DNA of 64,000 nucleotides from JANNNF01 sp963772935 (lineage in GTDB: Bacteria > Pseudomonadota > Alphaproteobacteria > Rhodobacterales > Rhodobacteraceae): positions 310,001 through 374,000 of the forward strand of contig CAVYZK010000009.1 of the NCBI GenBank assembly GCA_963772935.1. Direction: 5' to 3'. This document shows, piece by piece, positions 9,462 to 19,946 of this stretch (its first letter is position 1; every line of letters begins with the position of its first letter). The translations under genes were made by a program, and so were the position numbers. The notes below the pieces were generated by a model. That model worked only from the letters and a program-made list of their open reading frames with translations, was not told the DNA's origin and ran no database searches.

Positions 9462-11622
9462 TTATCTGCGACAGGTGCGCGCAGGCCCTGCGGCCACGCC
9501 ACTGCCAAAGCCAATCAGATCAACCGACAGGCCGAAATCCGTTGTCGGTTTTACAGTAGTAGATGAGGTGAACCTGCGCGAGAGGGAAAGATCAACCCGC
9601 ATACACTCGTTGCGAAACTCCATCCCCAGGCCCGCGACGGTGCCGCTCTGCGCCACAAAGTCATAGCGGCCTGACAGTTTGCCGGTCCAGTTCGGGGTGA
9701 CTTTGTACTTGGCGTTGAAGGTCACTTCGCGGGTCGCATCGGGGCGGTTTTCCAGCGGGTCGGCCACGGCATAGACCAGCCCGGTGGTCACATCCAGCTT
9801 GGGGCGTTTCAGATCAAGCCGCATCTCGGCCTTGGTAAAGCTGAACGCATTGTCAAACACCGCCCGCGTGGTCAGCAAAGTGCCGTCCGACAAGCTAAGC
9901 TGCGCACCTGCCAGCCAGTCCGAAGTCCGCCCGTCCAACCCCGATGCCACGCCGAACTGGTTGGGGTCGCGGCTGCGCAACACCCGGCCCACCGTCACAC
10001 CCAAAGACCAGCCAGCCGGGTCATAACGCGTCCAGCCGATGCCAATGTTGGTGCGCGCGCCGCGTTCCACAGCATCCGACCCCGGGAAGCGATTCAGCGA
10101 GAACAGGTTGCCTTCGTCAAATTCGACCAAGGCCGAAATCCTCGTTCGGCAGGGTTTCGGTGCCGCCTTCAGCCCAGATCAGTTGCACCACAGGTTCGAT
10201 CACATGGCTGGCACCGCTGGCGGCGGTGGCCACCCAAGGCCAACGCAATTCCACCCCGGCGGCGGCATGGGTGCGGGTCGTATCGCCCGCGAAAAGCGCG
10301 TCTTGCCGGATGCGGTAGGTGTCTGCCGTTACCTCGCCCAGAACGGTGCCTTCAATTCCGCCCGGCAATATCCAACTGCGCCGCCAATCCAGCCGCAAGG
10401 ACAACCGGCCGGTATCGCGCCCGTCGGCGATGGTATCTGCGTCCACGCCGTCAAAGGCCGAATCCGACGTGCGCAACTGATTGTGAGTCTGCACCCGCAA
10501 CCCGCCTTCGCCGCCCAAAGCCCCCAGACTGAACCGCCGGTGAAAGGTCAGGTCCGCCACGATGGACGGAATGGTGGCCTGATCCTCACTGTCGCGCAGG
10601 GTTTGAAAGCTGATGATCCGGGCCGAGATATGCTCGTTGCGCCGGGTGCGCGCCACCTCGATGCGGCTGTCCAGCCGGTCAGCCTCGGATATCCCATAGT
10701 CCAGCAGATAGGCGTTGTCCGTCACCGACTGGGTCTTGATCGTCAGCTTGTAGCCTTCGCCCAGATCGAACGCGCCCCGCATGAACAGATAGCCCCGCGT
10801 ATCGCCCGGCAACAGTTCATCGCGCGACAGCGCGCCCTCAATCTCCAGATCGCCGGTGCGCAGCGCCTCGCGGTACTTGAATTCCAGCGTCCGGCCCGAT
10901 TTGGTGGACAGATAGGGCGTCAGCGTCAGATCGCGCGACGGGCCAAGGGTCAGGAAATACGGCACCTTCACCCCTGTCCCAAGGCCAGAGGTGGTGCGCA
11001 GGGTCGGCATCAGAAAGCCGCTGGTCCGGGTCAGGCTGGGGTCGGGCATCCGCAGGCGCGGGATGTAGAACACCGGCACCCCGCCAAAGCGCAACTGGGC
11101 GTGGTCAAAGTATATCTGCCGTTCCAGTTGATCGTGGATGATCCGGTTGGCCCGAATTTCCCACATCGGCGTCGGATCGCCTTCGCAGATTTTGCACGAC
11201 GACGCGAGGGCGCGGTCCATCTGGGTATAGCGCCCGCCCACCCGCGTCATGCGCGTCGAGGCAAGCTGCAACTGCTGGTTCAGCACCATGCGTGCCGATT
11301 GCAGCACACCTTCCGAAAGGTCCGCCGCAAGTTCGGCCTGACTAGCCAGAATGACCGCATCGCCGCTCTCATCCGTCAGTACCAATGGCCCGCTGATTTC
11401 CAAGCGGTCGGTGGCTTGGTCATAGACCAGCCCCGTCGCGCGCAGACGGCGGCCCTGATAGAAAATCTCAACAGCCCCGCTGGCAATCAGGCGGTTGTCA
11501 CCGGTGATTTGCAAACTGTCGGCAATCAGGCTGGCACGGTCCTGCGCTGCCACCGGGGGCAGGGCGGTCAGCAGGCCAAACAGGCTTGCGACAAGAAATG
11601 TGGTCAGACGGCGAAACCGCAT
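9462..11622 (-). CDS. lptD: LptD outer-membrane LPS assembly protein, one-base frameshift
   Basis: Large outer-membrane beta-barrel that inserts lipopolysaccharide into the outer leaflet with LptE. The start is ATG 11622, overlapping the lptG stop (TGATG). It has a signal peptide (FLVASLFGLLTALPPVAAQ), then the OstA/LptA-like periplasmic domain (DSLQITGDNRLIASGAVEIF), the conserved SCKICEGDPTPMWEIRA with a Cys pair, and PVFYIPRLRMPDP. After PNED the frame slips at about 10136-10138, where one extra T (minus strand) follows GAT. Removing it gives SALVEFDEGNLFSLNRF and a barrel C-terminus with the late conserved Cys (RNECMRVDLSLSRRF). The corrected length is about 719 residues. Confidence 0.93.
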
Positions 11623-12719
11623 CAGCCATCCTCCAGATGCAACAACAGACCCATTGCCATCAGCACAGCGGCCAGTGGCGGGCTCCACGCGGCCAGAACA
11701 ATGGGGATCTGACCGTTGGTGCCCAGCGATTGCGCGAAATTGCGCAAAAAGAACAGGGCAAATCCGGCCAGCATCGCAAACAAAACCATGGTGCCGGTCT
11801 TGCCAAAGCGGGTGTGCCGCATGGTAAAGCCCGCCGCCACCAGCACCATCGCGGCCATCAGCAGGGGTTGCGCCAGTTCCATCTGAAACCACAGCCGATA
11901 GGCGCGGGCCGAAAACCCGGCACGTTCCAGCCCGGCGATATAGCTGGGCAGCCCCCAGAACGGGATCGCCGCAGGCTCGCCAAAGCTGTCGCGGATGCGT
12001 TCCACCGTCAGATCCGACACCAGCCGCGCGCCATCGGCGTCTACCACGGCCTCAAGCTCGGGGTTGGGGTCGGTCAGATCCCAGCGTTTGGACCCCTCCA
12101 TCACCCATGCCCCCGGCTCCAACTGCGCGCGCGCGGCCTCCACCCGGGCCAGCGGCACGCCGGTGGCGTCAAAGGTCAGGAAGGTCACGTCAAACAACTG
12201 CGTGCCATCGGGGTTCGACCTTGCGGCCTGAATGACGGTCTGCCCGTCTGCCCCGCCTTGCCGCAGCCACAGCCCGGTGTCGGCCACCGAAAGCACCGAC
12301 CCGGACCCCGCCCCGTAACCTGCACGCAGCTTGGCATATTCCTTGATCGTTGCGGCGACGATGGGGTTGATCACTGCGACCACCACCATGCCAAACAGCA
12401 GGGCCGCAAGCACCGGTGCCGCCAGAAACTGCAACCCCGATCGTCCTGCCGCCCGCACCACCACCAGTTCCGACGACCGCGCCAAGCCCAGAAACAGCGC
12501 AATCGACGCCATGATCATGATCAGCGGCAGTACCCGGTACAGGCTTTCCGGCACGTTCATCAGCGCCAGCCGCCCCGCCTCACCGATCCCGATGTCGGAT
12601 GACGAAAACCGCCGCAACTGATCTATCATGTCGATCAGCAGCATGATGCCCGCAAACACAAGCAACACCCGTGCCACCATCGCCAGAAACCGACGCACAA
12701 TATACAGGTTCAGGATCAT
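11622..12719 (-). CDS. lptG: LptG, LPS export ABC transporter permease
   Basis: Inner-membrane half of the LptB2FG transporter that extracts LPS. The 365-residue protein has YjgP/YjgQ-family topology: membrane segments near residues 10-35, 55-80 and 95-120, then a periplasmic beta-jellyroll, then three C-terminal segments. The start is ATG 12719 (MILNLYIVRRFL), overlapping the lptF stop as ATGA; upstream in-frame codons lie inside lptF. SSELVVVRAAGRSG is the cytoplasmic coupling-helix region. The stop overlaps the lptD start. No indel is seen. Confidence 0.94.
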   Translation of the reverse strand: MILNLYIVRRFLAMVARVLLVFAGIMLLIDMIDQLRRFSSSDIGIGEAGRLALMNVPESLYRVLPLIMIMASIALFLGLARSSELVVVRAAGRSGLQFLAAPVLAALLFGMVVVAVINPIVAATIKEYAKLRAGYGAGSGSVLSVADTGLWLRQGGADGQTVIQAARSNPDGTQLFDVTFLTFDATGVPLARVEAARAQLEPGAWVMEGSKRWDLTDPNPELEAVVDADGARLVSDLTVERIRDSFGEPAAIPFWGLPSYIAGLERAGFSARAYRLWFQMELAQPLLMAAMVLVAAGFTMRHTRFGKTGTMVLFAMLAGFALFFLRNFAQSLGTNGQIPIVLAAWSPPLAAVLMAMGLLLHLEDG

Positions 12720-13846
12720 GGCGCAGCCTTTTGCCAGAACCGTGGCCCGATGTGACGCGGGGCCTGCGCCTTCCACAGCAACCCGGCGGCAAGCGCAAAG
12801 CCCAAGACCGGGGCCGCGTAAACCAGTGCCACCATCGACGCAGCTTGCAGCGATGCCGCCGCAGCCCAGGTGTTGACCAGTTGCAGCAAGATCAACGCGA
12901 GCACCGCCCCCCCCATCTGCCGCCACAGGCCAAAGCGCGAAAAGCCGCCCAGCATCAGCGCCGCAAACCCCACCAGAGGGGTCGCCACCGCCAGCATCGG
13001 CATGGCAAAACGCGCGTTGCCCTCTGACAGAAACGCCGCCCGGCTTTCGCCCAACTCGGTCAGGGCAGCCTCGGTGGGGTTCAAAAGATCATAGGTGGAC
13101 ATCTCATCCAGTGTGCGCCCCGACCTGCCGCCCACCGAGACCAGCCCAGCCAGATCAAGGGTAAAATCGGCAAAGCGCGTCACGGAAATGCGCCGGTCGG
13201 CCCGGGTGACGGTCTGTGCCGACCCGTCCAGCATGATCAGTTTGGGGGCCACATCGCCCCGCACCAGCAAGGCACGGCGCGCCGTATAGGTCACGCGCTC
13301 TGCTGCGCCACGTTCATCTGACAGAAACAGATCGTTCAACTCGCCCGTCTGGGTGATCTTGCCGATGTAAAGCGTGATCCCAAGCGCCGGGTGCATGAAC
13401 TGGCCATCATTCAGAAACCGCGCGGTGACGTTCTGCGATATTTCGGCGCTGCGATTGGCAAGCGCAGACCGGCTGGCAGGGACCAGCACATGCATCAGCA
13501 CCAGCATCATCACCATCACGATCAGCCCAAAGGCCAGCACGGGCCGCGCCAGCCGAAAGGCCGAAAACCCCGCCGCCTGCACCACCACCAACTCGCTTTC
13601 CTGCATCAGCCGGTTGACGGCATAAACCGTCGCCGCAAAGGCCGAAATCGGCAGCACCAGACGGATCACATTGGGCAGCGTCAGCAAGGAAAATTCCAGA
13701 AAAACCAGCGCCGACTGGCCGTCACCGATCAACTGGTCAAACAGGCCCACGGCCCGGTTGATCCAATAGACAGCCACCAGCACTAGCGAGAAAAACCCGA
13801 ACAGCCCCAGCAGTTGCGACAGCAGATATCTGTCCAGCCTCGACAC
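12716..13846 (-). CDS. lptF: LptF, LPS export ABC transporter permease
   Basis: Second permease of the LPS transporter, 376 residues, and first gene of the lptF-lptG-lptD-surA-pdxA chain. GTG 13846 is chosen because conservation begins at SRLDRYLLSQLLGLFGFFSLV and an AGGGG-type ribosome site precedes it; an in-frame ATG lies 51 bp upstream at 13897. It has six hydrophobic segments around a periplasmic domain and the coupling motif ESELVVVQAAGFS shared with LptG. The gene is divergent from pepA, and the ~150 bp between them should hold both promoters. Confidence 0.94.
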   Translation of the reverse strand: MSRLDRYLLSQLLGLFGFFSLVLVAVYWINRAVGLFDQLIGDGQSALVFLEFSLLTLPNVIRLVLPISAFAATVYAVNRLMQESELVVVQAAGFSAFRLARPVLAFGLIVMVMMLVLMHVLVPASRSALANRSAEISQNVTARFLNDGQFMHPALGITLYIGKITQTGELNDLFLSDERGAAERVTYTARRALLVRGDVAPKLIMLDGSAQTVTRADRRISVTRFADFTLDLAGLVSVGGRSGRTLDEMSTYDLLNPTEAALTELGESRAAFLSEGNARFAMPMLAVATPLVGFAALMLGGFSRFGLWRQMGGAVLALILLQLVNTWAAAASLQAASMVALVYAAPVLGFALAAGLLWKAQAPRHIGPRFWQKAAP

Positions 13847-13995
13847 GCGCCCCTGATCCCCTTTCTTGCTTTGGAGCGACCCTAGCGGAATTCCCACGCG
13901 GGGAAAACTGATATCTGGCCATTCCGGCCCGCAGACATTAGCGTCACCGCGTGGCGTCGCACTGCCTTCGCCGAACCCTTTGCCGGAGCCGCCAG

Positions 13996-15468
13996 ATGTC
14001 CAATCCCGTGCCGATCAAATTCACTGAAACTGACCTTGAGGCACTGATCACTGCCACCGGGCGCATTGTCCTTGTCACCGATGGGGCGACAGGCCTGTCA
14101 CCCGCCGCCCGCAAGCTGGACCGGGCGATGAAGGGGGCCTTGCTGCGCTATCTGGGATCAGATGCTTACGGTCGCCTGAAGCCCGGCGAGGGGCAGGATC
14201 TGGCCTATCCCGCAGGGCTTGCCTGTGACGCCGTGCAGGTGGTGCATCTGCCCAAACGCGCCGATATGGCGGCGGCCCGCAAGGCAGGCGGGGCGGTTGG
14301 CCGCGCCCATGGAACAGCGGCCACGCTGATCTTGGGCGAGTCCCACCCCCGCGCCGCTGATGTGGCCTTCGGTGTGGCCATGCGCGCCTATGAATTCACC
14401 CCGCACAAATCCGCCGACCCCAAGCTGCCCGGCCCGGTCACGATGATGGTGGCCGCCCCCGAGGCGGTCGCCGCCGCCGCCGCCCCGATGGCCGCCGTGG
14501 CCGAAGGCGTGTTCTTCACCCGCGATCTGGTCAATGAACCCGCCAACATCCTGACCACCGACGATTTCGCCGCCCGCCTTGCCGCGATGCAGGAACTGGG
14601 GCTGGAGGTGGAAATCCTTGAGGAAGACCAGCTTGCCAAACTGGGCATGCGTGCGCTGCTTGGCGTGGGGCAGGGGTCCGAAAGCCCGTCCAAAGTGGTG
14701 GTGATGCAGTGGAACGGCGGGCCAAAGGGCGAGGCTCCGTTTGCGCTGGTCGGCAAGGGCGTGGTGTTTGACACCGGCGGCATTTCCATCAAACCCGCTG
14801 GCGGGATGGAGGAAATGACGATGGACATGGGCGGGGCTGGCGTTGTTGCCGGCGTCATGCGCGCCCTTGCCCTGCGCAAGGCCAAGGTCAACGTGGTGGG
14901 TCTGGTCGGCCTTGTGGAAAACATGCCCGACGGCAAGGCGCAGCGCCCCGGCGATGTGGTCCGCGCGATGAATGGCGTGACGATCGAGGTGATCAACACG
15001 GATGCTGAAGGTCGTTTGGTCCTTGCCGATGTGCTGTGGTACACGCAGGAACGCTTCAAACCCACCGGCATGATCAACCTTGCCACCTTGACGGGGGCGA
15101 TCATCGTGGCCTTGGGCCATGAAAACACTGGCGTTTTCTCGAACAACGATGATCTCTGCAACGCCTTCCTCAAGGCCGCAGCGGCCGAAGGTGAGGGTGC
15201 GTGGCGGATGCCGATGGGTGACGGCTATGATGCCAAGCTGAAAAGCCGCATCGCCGATATCATGAACTCCTGTGGCCGCGATGGCGGGGCGGTTACGGCG
15301 GCGCAGTTCCTCGGGCGGTTTGTCAAACCTGAAACGCCATGGTGCCATCTGGATATCGCGGGCACTGCCCTGCTGAAATCGGACACGCCGCTGTCGCCCA
15401 AAGGGGCCACGGGCTGGGGCGTGATGGCGCTGAACCGCCTGATCCGCGACAAGTATGAGGCGAAATAG
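13996..15468 (+). CDS. pepA: leucyl aminopeptidase (M17)
   Basis: Cytosolic zinc/manganese aminopeptidase of the M17 family, normally hexameric. The 490-residue protein shows the family signature NTDAEGRLVLAD and the upstream metal/active-site segment VGKGVVFDTGGISIKP, with GGMEEMTMDMGG between. The N-terminal domain (about residues 1-160) is the less conserved macro-like region. ATG 13996 is preferred over an upstream in-frame start at 13951, whose extra residues do not look conserved. holC follows after 6 bp; pepA-holC is a common pairing in alpha- and gammaproteobacteria. Confidence 0.95.
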   Translation: MSNPVPIKFTETDLEALITATGRIVLVTDGATGLSPAARKLDRAMKGALLRYLGSDAYGRLKPGEGQDLAYPAGLACDAVQVVHLPKRADMAAARKAGGAVGRAHGTAATLILGESHPRAADVAFGVAMRAYEFTPHKSADPKLPGPVTMMVAAPEAVAAAAAPMAAVAEGVFFTRDLVNEPANILTTDDFAARLAAMQELGLEVEILEEDQLAKLGMRALLGVGQGSESPSKVVVMQWNGGPKGEAPFALVGKGVVFDTGGISIKPAGGMEEMTMDMGGAGVVAGVMRALALRKAKVNVVGLVGLVENMPDGKAQRPGDVVRAMNGVTIEVINTDAEGRLVLADVLWYTQERFKPTGMINLATLTGAIIVALGHENTGVFSNNDDLCNAFLKAAAAEGEGAWRMPMGDGYDAKLKSRIADIMNSCGRDGGAVTAAQFLGRFVKPETPWCHLDIAGTALLKSDTPLSPKGATGWGVMALNRLIRDKYEAK

Positions 15469-15474
15469 CCCGCT

Positions 15475-15949
15475 ATGGGCCTGTTGATGTTCTACCACCT
15501 GACCCGGTCCCCGGCGCAGGACACGTTGACCACGATCCTGACCCGCGCCATGGGTCAGGGCTGGCGCGTGATGATCCGCAGCCCGGACCGGGCGGCCTTG
15601 GAAAGGCTGGATGCCGCCCTCTGGCTTGGCCCCGAGGACGGTTTTCTACCCCACGGATTGCAAGGCGGCGACCACGACGCCGACCAACCGGTTCTGCTTG
15701 GGCAGGGGGCGGCCAGCAACGGCGCCAAGGGCGTAATCTTGCTGGACGGTGCCGAAACCGACCTTGCCGAGGCGCAGGCGATGGAGCGGGTCTGGGTGAT
15801 TTTCGACGGTGCCGACGGCGCACAACTGACCAAAGCCCGCAGCCAGTGGAAGTCCCTGACCGATGCCGGGGTGGCCGCACAATATTGGTCGGAAGAGTCT
15901 GGGCAAGTGGGAAAAGAAGGCCGAAAAACTCCCCCCTCAAACCCCCTAA
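15475..15949 (+). CDS. holC: DNA polymerase III chi subunit, frameshifted near the C-terminus
   Basis: HolC (chi) links the clamp-loader complex to single-strand binding protein. The protein starts at ATG 15475 (MGLLMFYHLTRSPAQDTL) and has LLGQGAASNGAKGVILLDGA and ERVWVIFDGADGAQLTKARSQWK. As written, the frame runs on to 15960 with an odd tail. Removing one G from GGG near 15900-15902 restores the typical end EESGKWEKKAEK and a TAA at 15947-15949, about 157 residues. That stop lies inside an intergenic repeat element also found at 44 kb. Confidence 0.88.
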
Positions 15950-15995
15950 ACTTTATCTAAAATTTGCATTCTCTGTCCCTAAATATCCCGGGGGT
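15941..15995 (-). repeat. short intergenic repeat element, copy 1
   Basis: Read on the minus strand it runs GGGATATTTAGGGACAG, then GAATG, then TTTTAGATAAAGTTTAGG. The same order of blocks occurs at 44127-44184, and the first block recurs near 34498 and 41367. It supplies the corrected holC stop codon. Confidence 0.75.
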
Positions 15996-16005
15996 GATGA
16001 GCGAT

Positions 16006-16032
16006 AAAAAAACTCTCCAGTGGAGAGTTTTC
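16006..16032. terminator. bidirectional terminator between holC and the retropepsin-like gene
   Basis: Stem AAAACTCTC / GAGAGTTTT with a 5-nt loop, A run on the left and T run on the right. It is placed between two convergent genes. Confidence 0.85.
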
Positions 16033-16091
16033 GCGAAGAACGCCCGGCCCGTGGCCGGGCTGGGGGGCAGGCCCCCGTCTATGAGCCCCAC

Positions 16092-16666
16092 TCACCGCCG
16101 CAAGATCATCTTCCCATCCGCAATCTCGATCCGGTACTGGCCCAGATAATCCATGCCAAGCAAAGAGATATCCATCGTCGCCTTCGGTCACGCTCGCCCG
16201 GAAATCCGCGTCGCGGTAGGGGCCCAGTTCCACCATCGGCAGCGTCACCCCCGCCGTGCGGATCACGCCATTGGCGGTGCTGGCCTCGCCCATGTAAACC
16301 AATGCCTCGCGGATCAATCCCCAAGCGCCGCGCATCGGCGTCGGACAACACCATGTTGGTGGCCCCGGTGTCGGCCATGAAGCGCACGGGTTCAGCGTTG
16401 ATCTGCAGCGTCAGGTAATAATGCCCGTCCTGCGCCCGGGGCACCTCGATCTGGCCTTCGGCCACCATCTGGCGCGGGATGATGTCGGTCTTGATATCCG
16501 ACCACAGCCCATAGCCCGCCATCACCCCCAGAAAGATCATCGCCCAAGCCATCGCGGTGCGCAAAGCCACGCCCAGACGGGTGCGGTATTCCACCATCAC
16601 CCAGCCGCCAACGGCCAGCACCAGCAGACCCAGATACACCAGTTGCGCAATGTTATCGCTGCTCAT
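16092..16666 (-). CDS. membrane-anchored retropepsin-like aspartic protease, two frameshifts
   Basis: TIGR02281-type clan AA aspartic protease. It starts at ATG 16666 (MSSDNIAQLVYLGLL) with two hydrophobic segments (about residues 7-25 and 36-55), then a single retropepsin-like domain with the active-site FMADTGATNMVLSDADA. Two one-base insertions break it, near 16310 (GIDP/EALVYMG joins after removing a base) and near 16170 (VTEGD/MDISLLGMDYL). With both corrected, 190 residues end at TGA 16092 with IEIADGKMILRR, a normal family tail. The physiological substrate is unknown. Aspartic proteases of this kind act as dimers. Confidence 0.82.
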
Positions 16667-16716
16667 CGGACACTCCTTTCCCAAGGATATGGGGGTTGTA
16701 CCCGGCTTTGCACAGG

Positions 16717-17334
16717 TCAGCCGACAAGTCCGGTGCCGCGCACACCGTCTATCACGAACTGCACGGCCAGTGCGGCCAGCAACATGCCCAAAAGCCGTGT
16801 GATAACAATGGTTCCGGTGCGGCCCAGCAGCCGTTCCAGCGGCGGGGAAGCCAAGAGAAAGCCGTAGGTCACAGCCATCATCACCCCCATCAGGGCCAGC
16901 ACGGCGACGGTCCCGCTCCACCCCGGTCCGGATTGCCCCACCAGCAGGATCATCGAGGCAATCGCCCCCGGCCCCGCAATCAGCGGAATGGCCAGCGGGA
17001 ACACCGAAGGGTCATGGTCGGGGTCGGCCTGCTGGCCCTCGCGGCGCTGTGTGCGGCGTTCGAACAGCATGTCGAGGGCGGTCAGAAACAGCAATATGCC
17101 CCCCGCAATGCGGAAGGCCGACATGGAAATGCCGATGAATCCAAGGATCGCCTCGCCTGCCAGACCGAATGCCAGCAACAGGCCCGCCGCGATGATGCAG
17201 GCCCGTTTTGCCATGGCGCGGCGGCGGTCGGGAGTCATGCCCGCCGTCAGGGCAATGAACAGCGGCACCAACCCCGGCGGGTCGATGACGACGAACAAGG
17301 TGGCGAAGGCAGTGATCAGAAAAGCGTGGTCCAT
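16717..17334 (-). CDS. MarC-family integral membrane protein
   Basis: A 205-residue inner-membrane protein of the MarC/YchE family with about six transmembrane segments. Typical features are the first helix with VIDPPGLVPLFIALT, the central FRIAGGILLFLTALDML, and PLAIPLIAGPGAIASMI. It was once linked to multiple antibiotic resistance, but the biochemical role is unproven. It is on the minus strand between the protease and the ABC-F gene with no sign of coupling to either. Confidence 0.88.
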   Translation of the reverse strand: MDHAFLITAFATLFVVIDPPGLVPLFIALTAGMTPDRRRAMAKRACIIAAGLLLAFGLAGEAILGFIGISMSAFRIAGGILLFLTALDMLFERRTQRREGQQADPDHDPSVFPLAIPLIAGPGAIASMILLVGQSGPGWSGTVAVLALMGVMMAVTYGFLLASPPLERLLGRTGTIVITRLLGMLLAALAVQFVIDGVRGTGLVG

Positions 17335-17402
17335 CGGGCCACGCTAGGCGGTCGGCTGGCCTGTGGCAAGCGCCCGGAAATCATGGGGATTTCCGGGTTG
17401 GT

Positions 17403-19254
17403 TCAGGCCGCCGCTTCCAGTTTTTCCTGTGCGGCCAGCCACATCGCCTCGGCCTTGTCCAGCGCGCCCATCACTTCGGCGTATTTCTGGTTCCACGTCG
17501 CAAGCTCGCCTTTGCGGGCGTCTTCGTAGAGTTCCGGGTCGGCGAGTTTCTTGGCCAGCCGGTCGCGCATCTCGTTCAGCTTGGCCAGACGTTCCTCGCA
17601 TTTGCGGACCTCAGCCCGCATCGACAGCACATCTTCGCGGGTGAATTTCTTCACCTTTTCAACGGGTTTCGCGGCGATCTTCACGTCCTCGTCCCCGGCC
17701 AGCAACTGGCGGCGATAGGCCTCCAGATCCTCGGTATAGGGGGTGACAGCGCCGCCTTTGACCAGCCACAGGCGGTCAGCCACCAGACCCAGCAGGTGCA
17801 TGTCGTGGCTGACAAGGATCACGGCACCCGAATAGGTGGTCAGCGCCTCGACCAAGCGCCTCGCGGCTTTCCATGTCAAGGTGGTTGGTCGGTTCATCCA
17901 GGATCAACAGGTGGGGGGCGTCGATGGTGGCCAGCAGCAGGGATAGACGCGCCTTTTGCCCACCGGACAGACGGCCCACGGCGGTTTCGGCCTGATCGGC
18001 CATCAGACCAAAGCCCGCAAGCCGTGCGCGCAAGCTTGGCTGGCCTTCGGCGGGGCGCAGGCGCATGACGTGTTGCAGGGGGGTTTCGTCGATGTGCAGC
18101 TCATCCACCTGATGCTGCGCGAAATAGCCGATGCGCAGTTTGGAGGACTTGGTGAACTTGCCTTCCGACGTTTGCAGCTTGCCCGCCAGCAGTTTGGACA
18201 GGGTGGATTTGCCCTCGCCGTTGCGGCCCAGAAGGGCGATGCGGTCGTCCTGGTCAATGCGCAGAGACAGCCGCGCAGGATCGGGGGGCCGCCGTAGCCC
18301 ACTGCGCCACCATCAATATTGATGATCGGGGGCGACAATTCCTCGGGTTCGGGGAAGGTGAAAACCACCTTCTTGGCGTCTTCGGGGGCGGTGATGGTTT
18401 CCATCTTTTCCAGCATCTTGACGCGGGACTGGGCTTGCACGGCTTTGGAGGCCTTGGCCTTGAAACGGTCCACGAAACTTTGCAGATGGGCGCGGCGGAG
18501 TTCTTGCTTTCTTCGCCTCGGCTTGCAGGACGGCGCGGCGTTCGGCGACCTGGCGGGCGAACTGGTCATAGGGGCCGGACCAGTAGGTCAGCTTCTTGTT
18601 GTCCAGATGCAGGATGCCCGTCACCGCGCGGTTCAGCAGGCCGCGGTCGTGGCGAAATGATCAGCACGGTGTGGGGGTATTTCTGCAAATAGCTTTCCAG
18701 CCACAGCGCCCCTTCAAGGTCGAGATAGTTGGTCGGTTCGTCCAGAAGCAGGTAATCGGGCTGCGCGAACAGCACACCCGCAAGGGCCACCCGCATCCGC
18801 CAGCCGCCCGAAAAATCCGAACAGGGGCGCTGTTGCGCCTCGGCGTCAAAGCCCAAGCCCTTGAGAATGACTGGAAGCCCGGCCTTCGGCCGACCATGCG
18901 TCGATGTCGGCAAGGCGGGCCTGCACTTCGGCGATGCGGTGCGGGTCGGTGGCGGTTTCAGCCTCGACCATCAAGGCGGCGCGTTCGGTGTCGGCTTGCA
19001 GAACCGTCTCCAACAGGCTGGTTGACGAGGACGGCACCTCTTGCGCGACGCCGCCGATCTTGGCGCGCGAGGGGATGGAGATGTCGCCGCCCTCCAGCGC
19101 CAGTTCGCTTGCGGATCAGGCGGAACAGGGTGGTCTTGCCCGCCCCGTTGCGCCCGACAAGGCCGACCTTGTGACCGGTGGGAATGGTGGCCGACGCGCC
19201 TTCAAACAAAGGGCGGCCTTCGACGGAATAGGTGATATCTTCGATTTTCAGCAT
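17403..19254 (-). CDS. ABC-F family ATPase (Uup/YheS type), six frameshifts
   Basis: Soluble ABC-F protein with two ATPase domains joined by a linker; the family acts on the ribosome and has no membrane part. The pieces in order are MLKIEDITYSVEGRPLF with Walker A GRNGAGKTT, signature FSGGWRMRVALA and Walker B YLLLDEPTNYLD, then linker helices (QSFVDRFKAKASKAVQAQS), then a second domain with LSGGQKARLSLLLA and LLILDEPTNHLD, and a charged C-terminal coiled coil (VRKCEERLAKLNEMRD). Single-base indels occur near 19107, 18869, 18650, 18509 and 17858 (extra base) and 18274 (missing base). Correcting them gives exactly 616 codons with no residue lost, so errors in the consensus are far more likely than decay. 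Confidence 0.9.
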
Positions 19255-19458
19255 GGGCCAGCCCTTGCCCTATGGGGGGGGCGGCGTCAACCGTCTGGCA
19301 CCCCAAAGGCGGTAGATTTTGCGTAGAGTATCCGTAAAGAACCCGTAGAGGATGCGTATCTACAGAACCGTCACGGCTTTTCAACAGGCGTGGCCCATGA
19401 TAGCAGCCGCCGCAATCCCTTTGCGCAACCCCGCGCACCCCATTTACGGAGACCTGAC

Positions 19459-19881
19459 ATGGCCGTTGAACGCACCCTTTCGATCATCAAACCCGATGCG
19501 ACCAAGCGCAACCTGACTGGCAAGATCAATGCCAAGTTCGAGGAAGCCGGTCTGCGCATCGTCGCCCAGAAACGCATCCACCTGTCGATGGCACAGGCTG
19601 GCGCGTTTTATGCCGAGCATTCCGAGCGCGGCTTCTATGGCGAGCTGTGCGAGTTCATGGCGTCGGAGCCGGTTGTCGTGCAGGTGCTGGAAGGCGAAGG
19701 CGCCATTCTGAAAAACCGCGAAGTGATGGGCGCCACCAACCCGGCCAATGCGGCCGAGGGCACCATCCGCAAAGAGTTCGCCCTGTCGGTCGGCGAAAAC
19801 TCGGTCCACGGGTCGGATTCGGAAGCCTCTGCTGCGCGCGAGATTGCGTTCTACTTCTCGGGTCTTGAACTGGTCGGCTGA
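19459..19881 (+). CDS. ndk: nucleoside-diphosphate kinase
   Basis: Transfers the gamma phosphate from ATP to nucleoside diphosphates through a phosphohistidine. The 140-residue protein begins AVERTLSIIKPDATKRN. The catalytic His lies in NSVHGSDS, and the nucleotide-site segment MGATNPANAAEGTIRKEFA is intact. ATG 19459 is preceded by ACGGAGACC; an in-frame ATG upstream at 19390 is not conserved. It is divergent from the ABC-F gene, with ~200 bp between them for promoters. Confidence 0.97.
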   Translation: MAVERTLSIIKPDATKRNLTGKINAKFEEAGLRIVAQKRIHLSMAQAGAFYAEHSERGFYGELCEFMASEPVVVQVLEGEGAILKNREVMGATNPANAAEGTIRKEFALSVGENSVHGSDSEASAAREIAFYFSGLELVG

Positions 19882-19896
19882 TCTGGTCTGACATGA

Positions 19897-19929
19897 CAAA
19901 AGCCCGCGCAGGTCCTGCGCGGGCTTTTG
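19897..19929. terminator. bidirectional terminator between ndk and the RTX gene
   Basis: Perfect inverted repeat, AAAAGCCCGCGCAGG facing CCTGCGCGGGCTTTT with essentially no extra loop bases, lying between convergent genes. Confidence 0.9.
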
Positions 19930-19946
19930 CATGTGATGTGGCCGCG

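Noticed and set aside
10039..11712. 557-codon plus-strand open frame opposite lptD
   Set aside because: The product is His/Arg/Gln-rich with no recognisable domain, while the minus strand encodes LptD with conserved cysteines.
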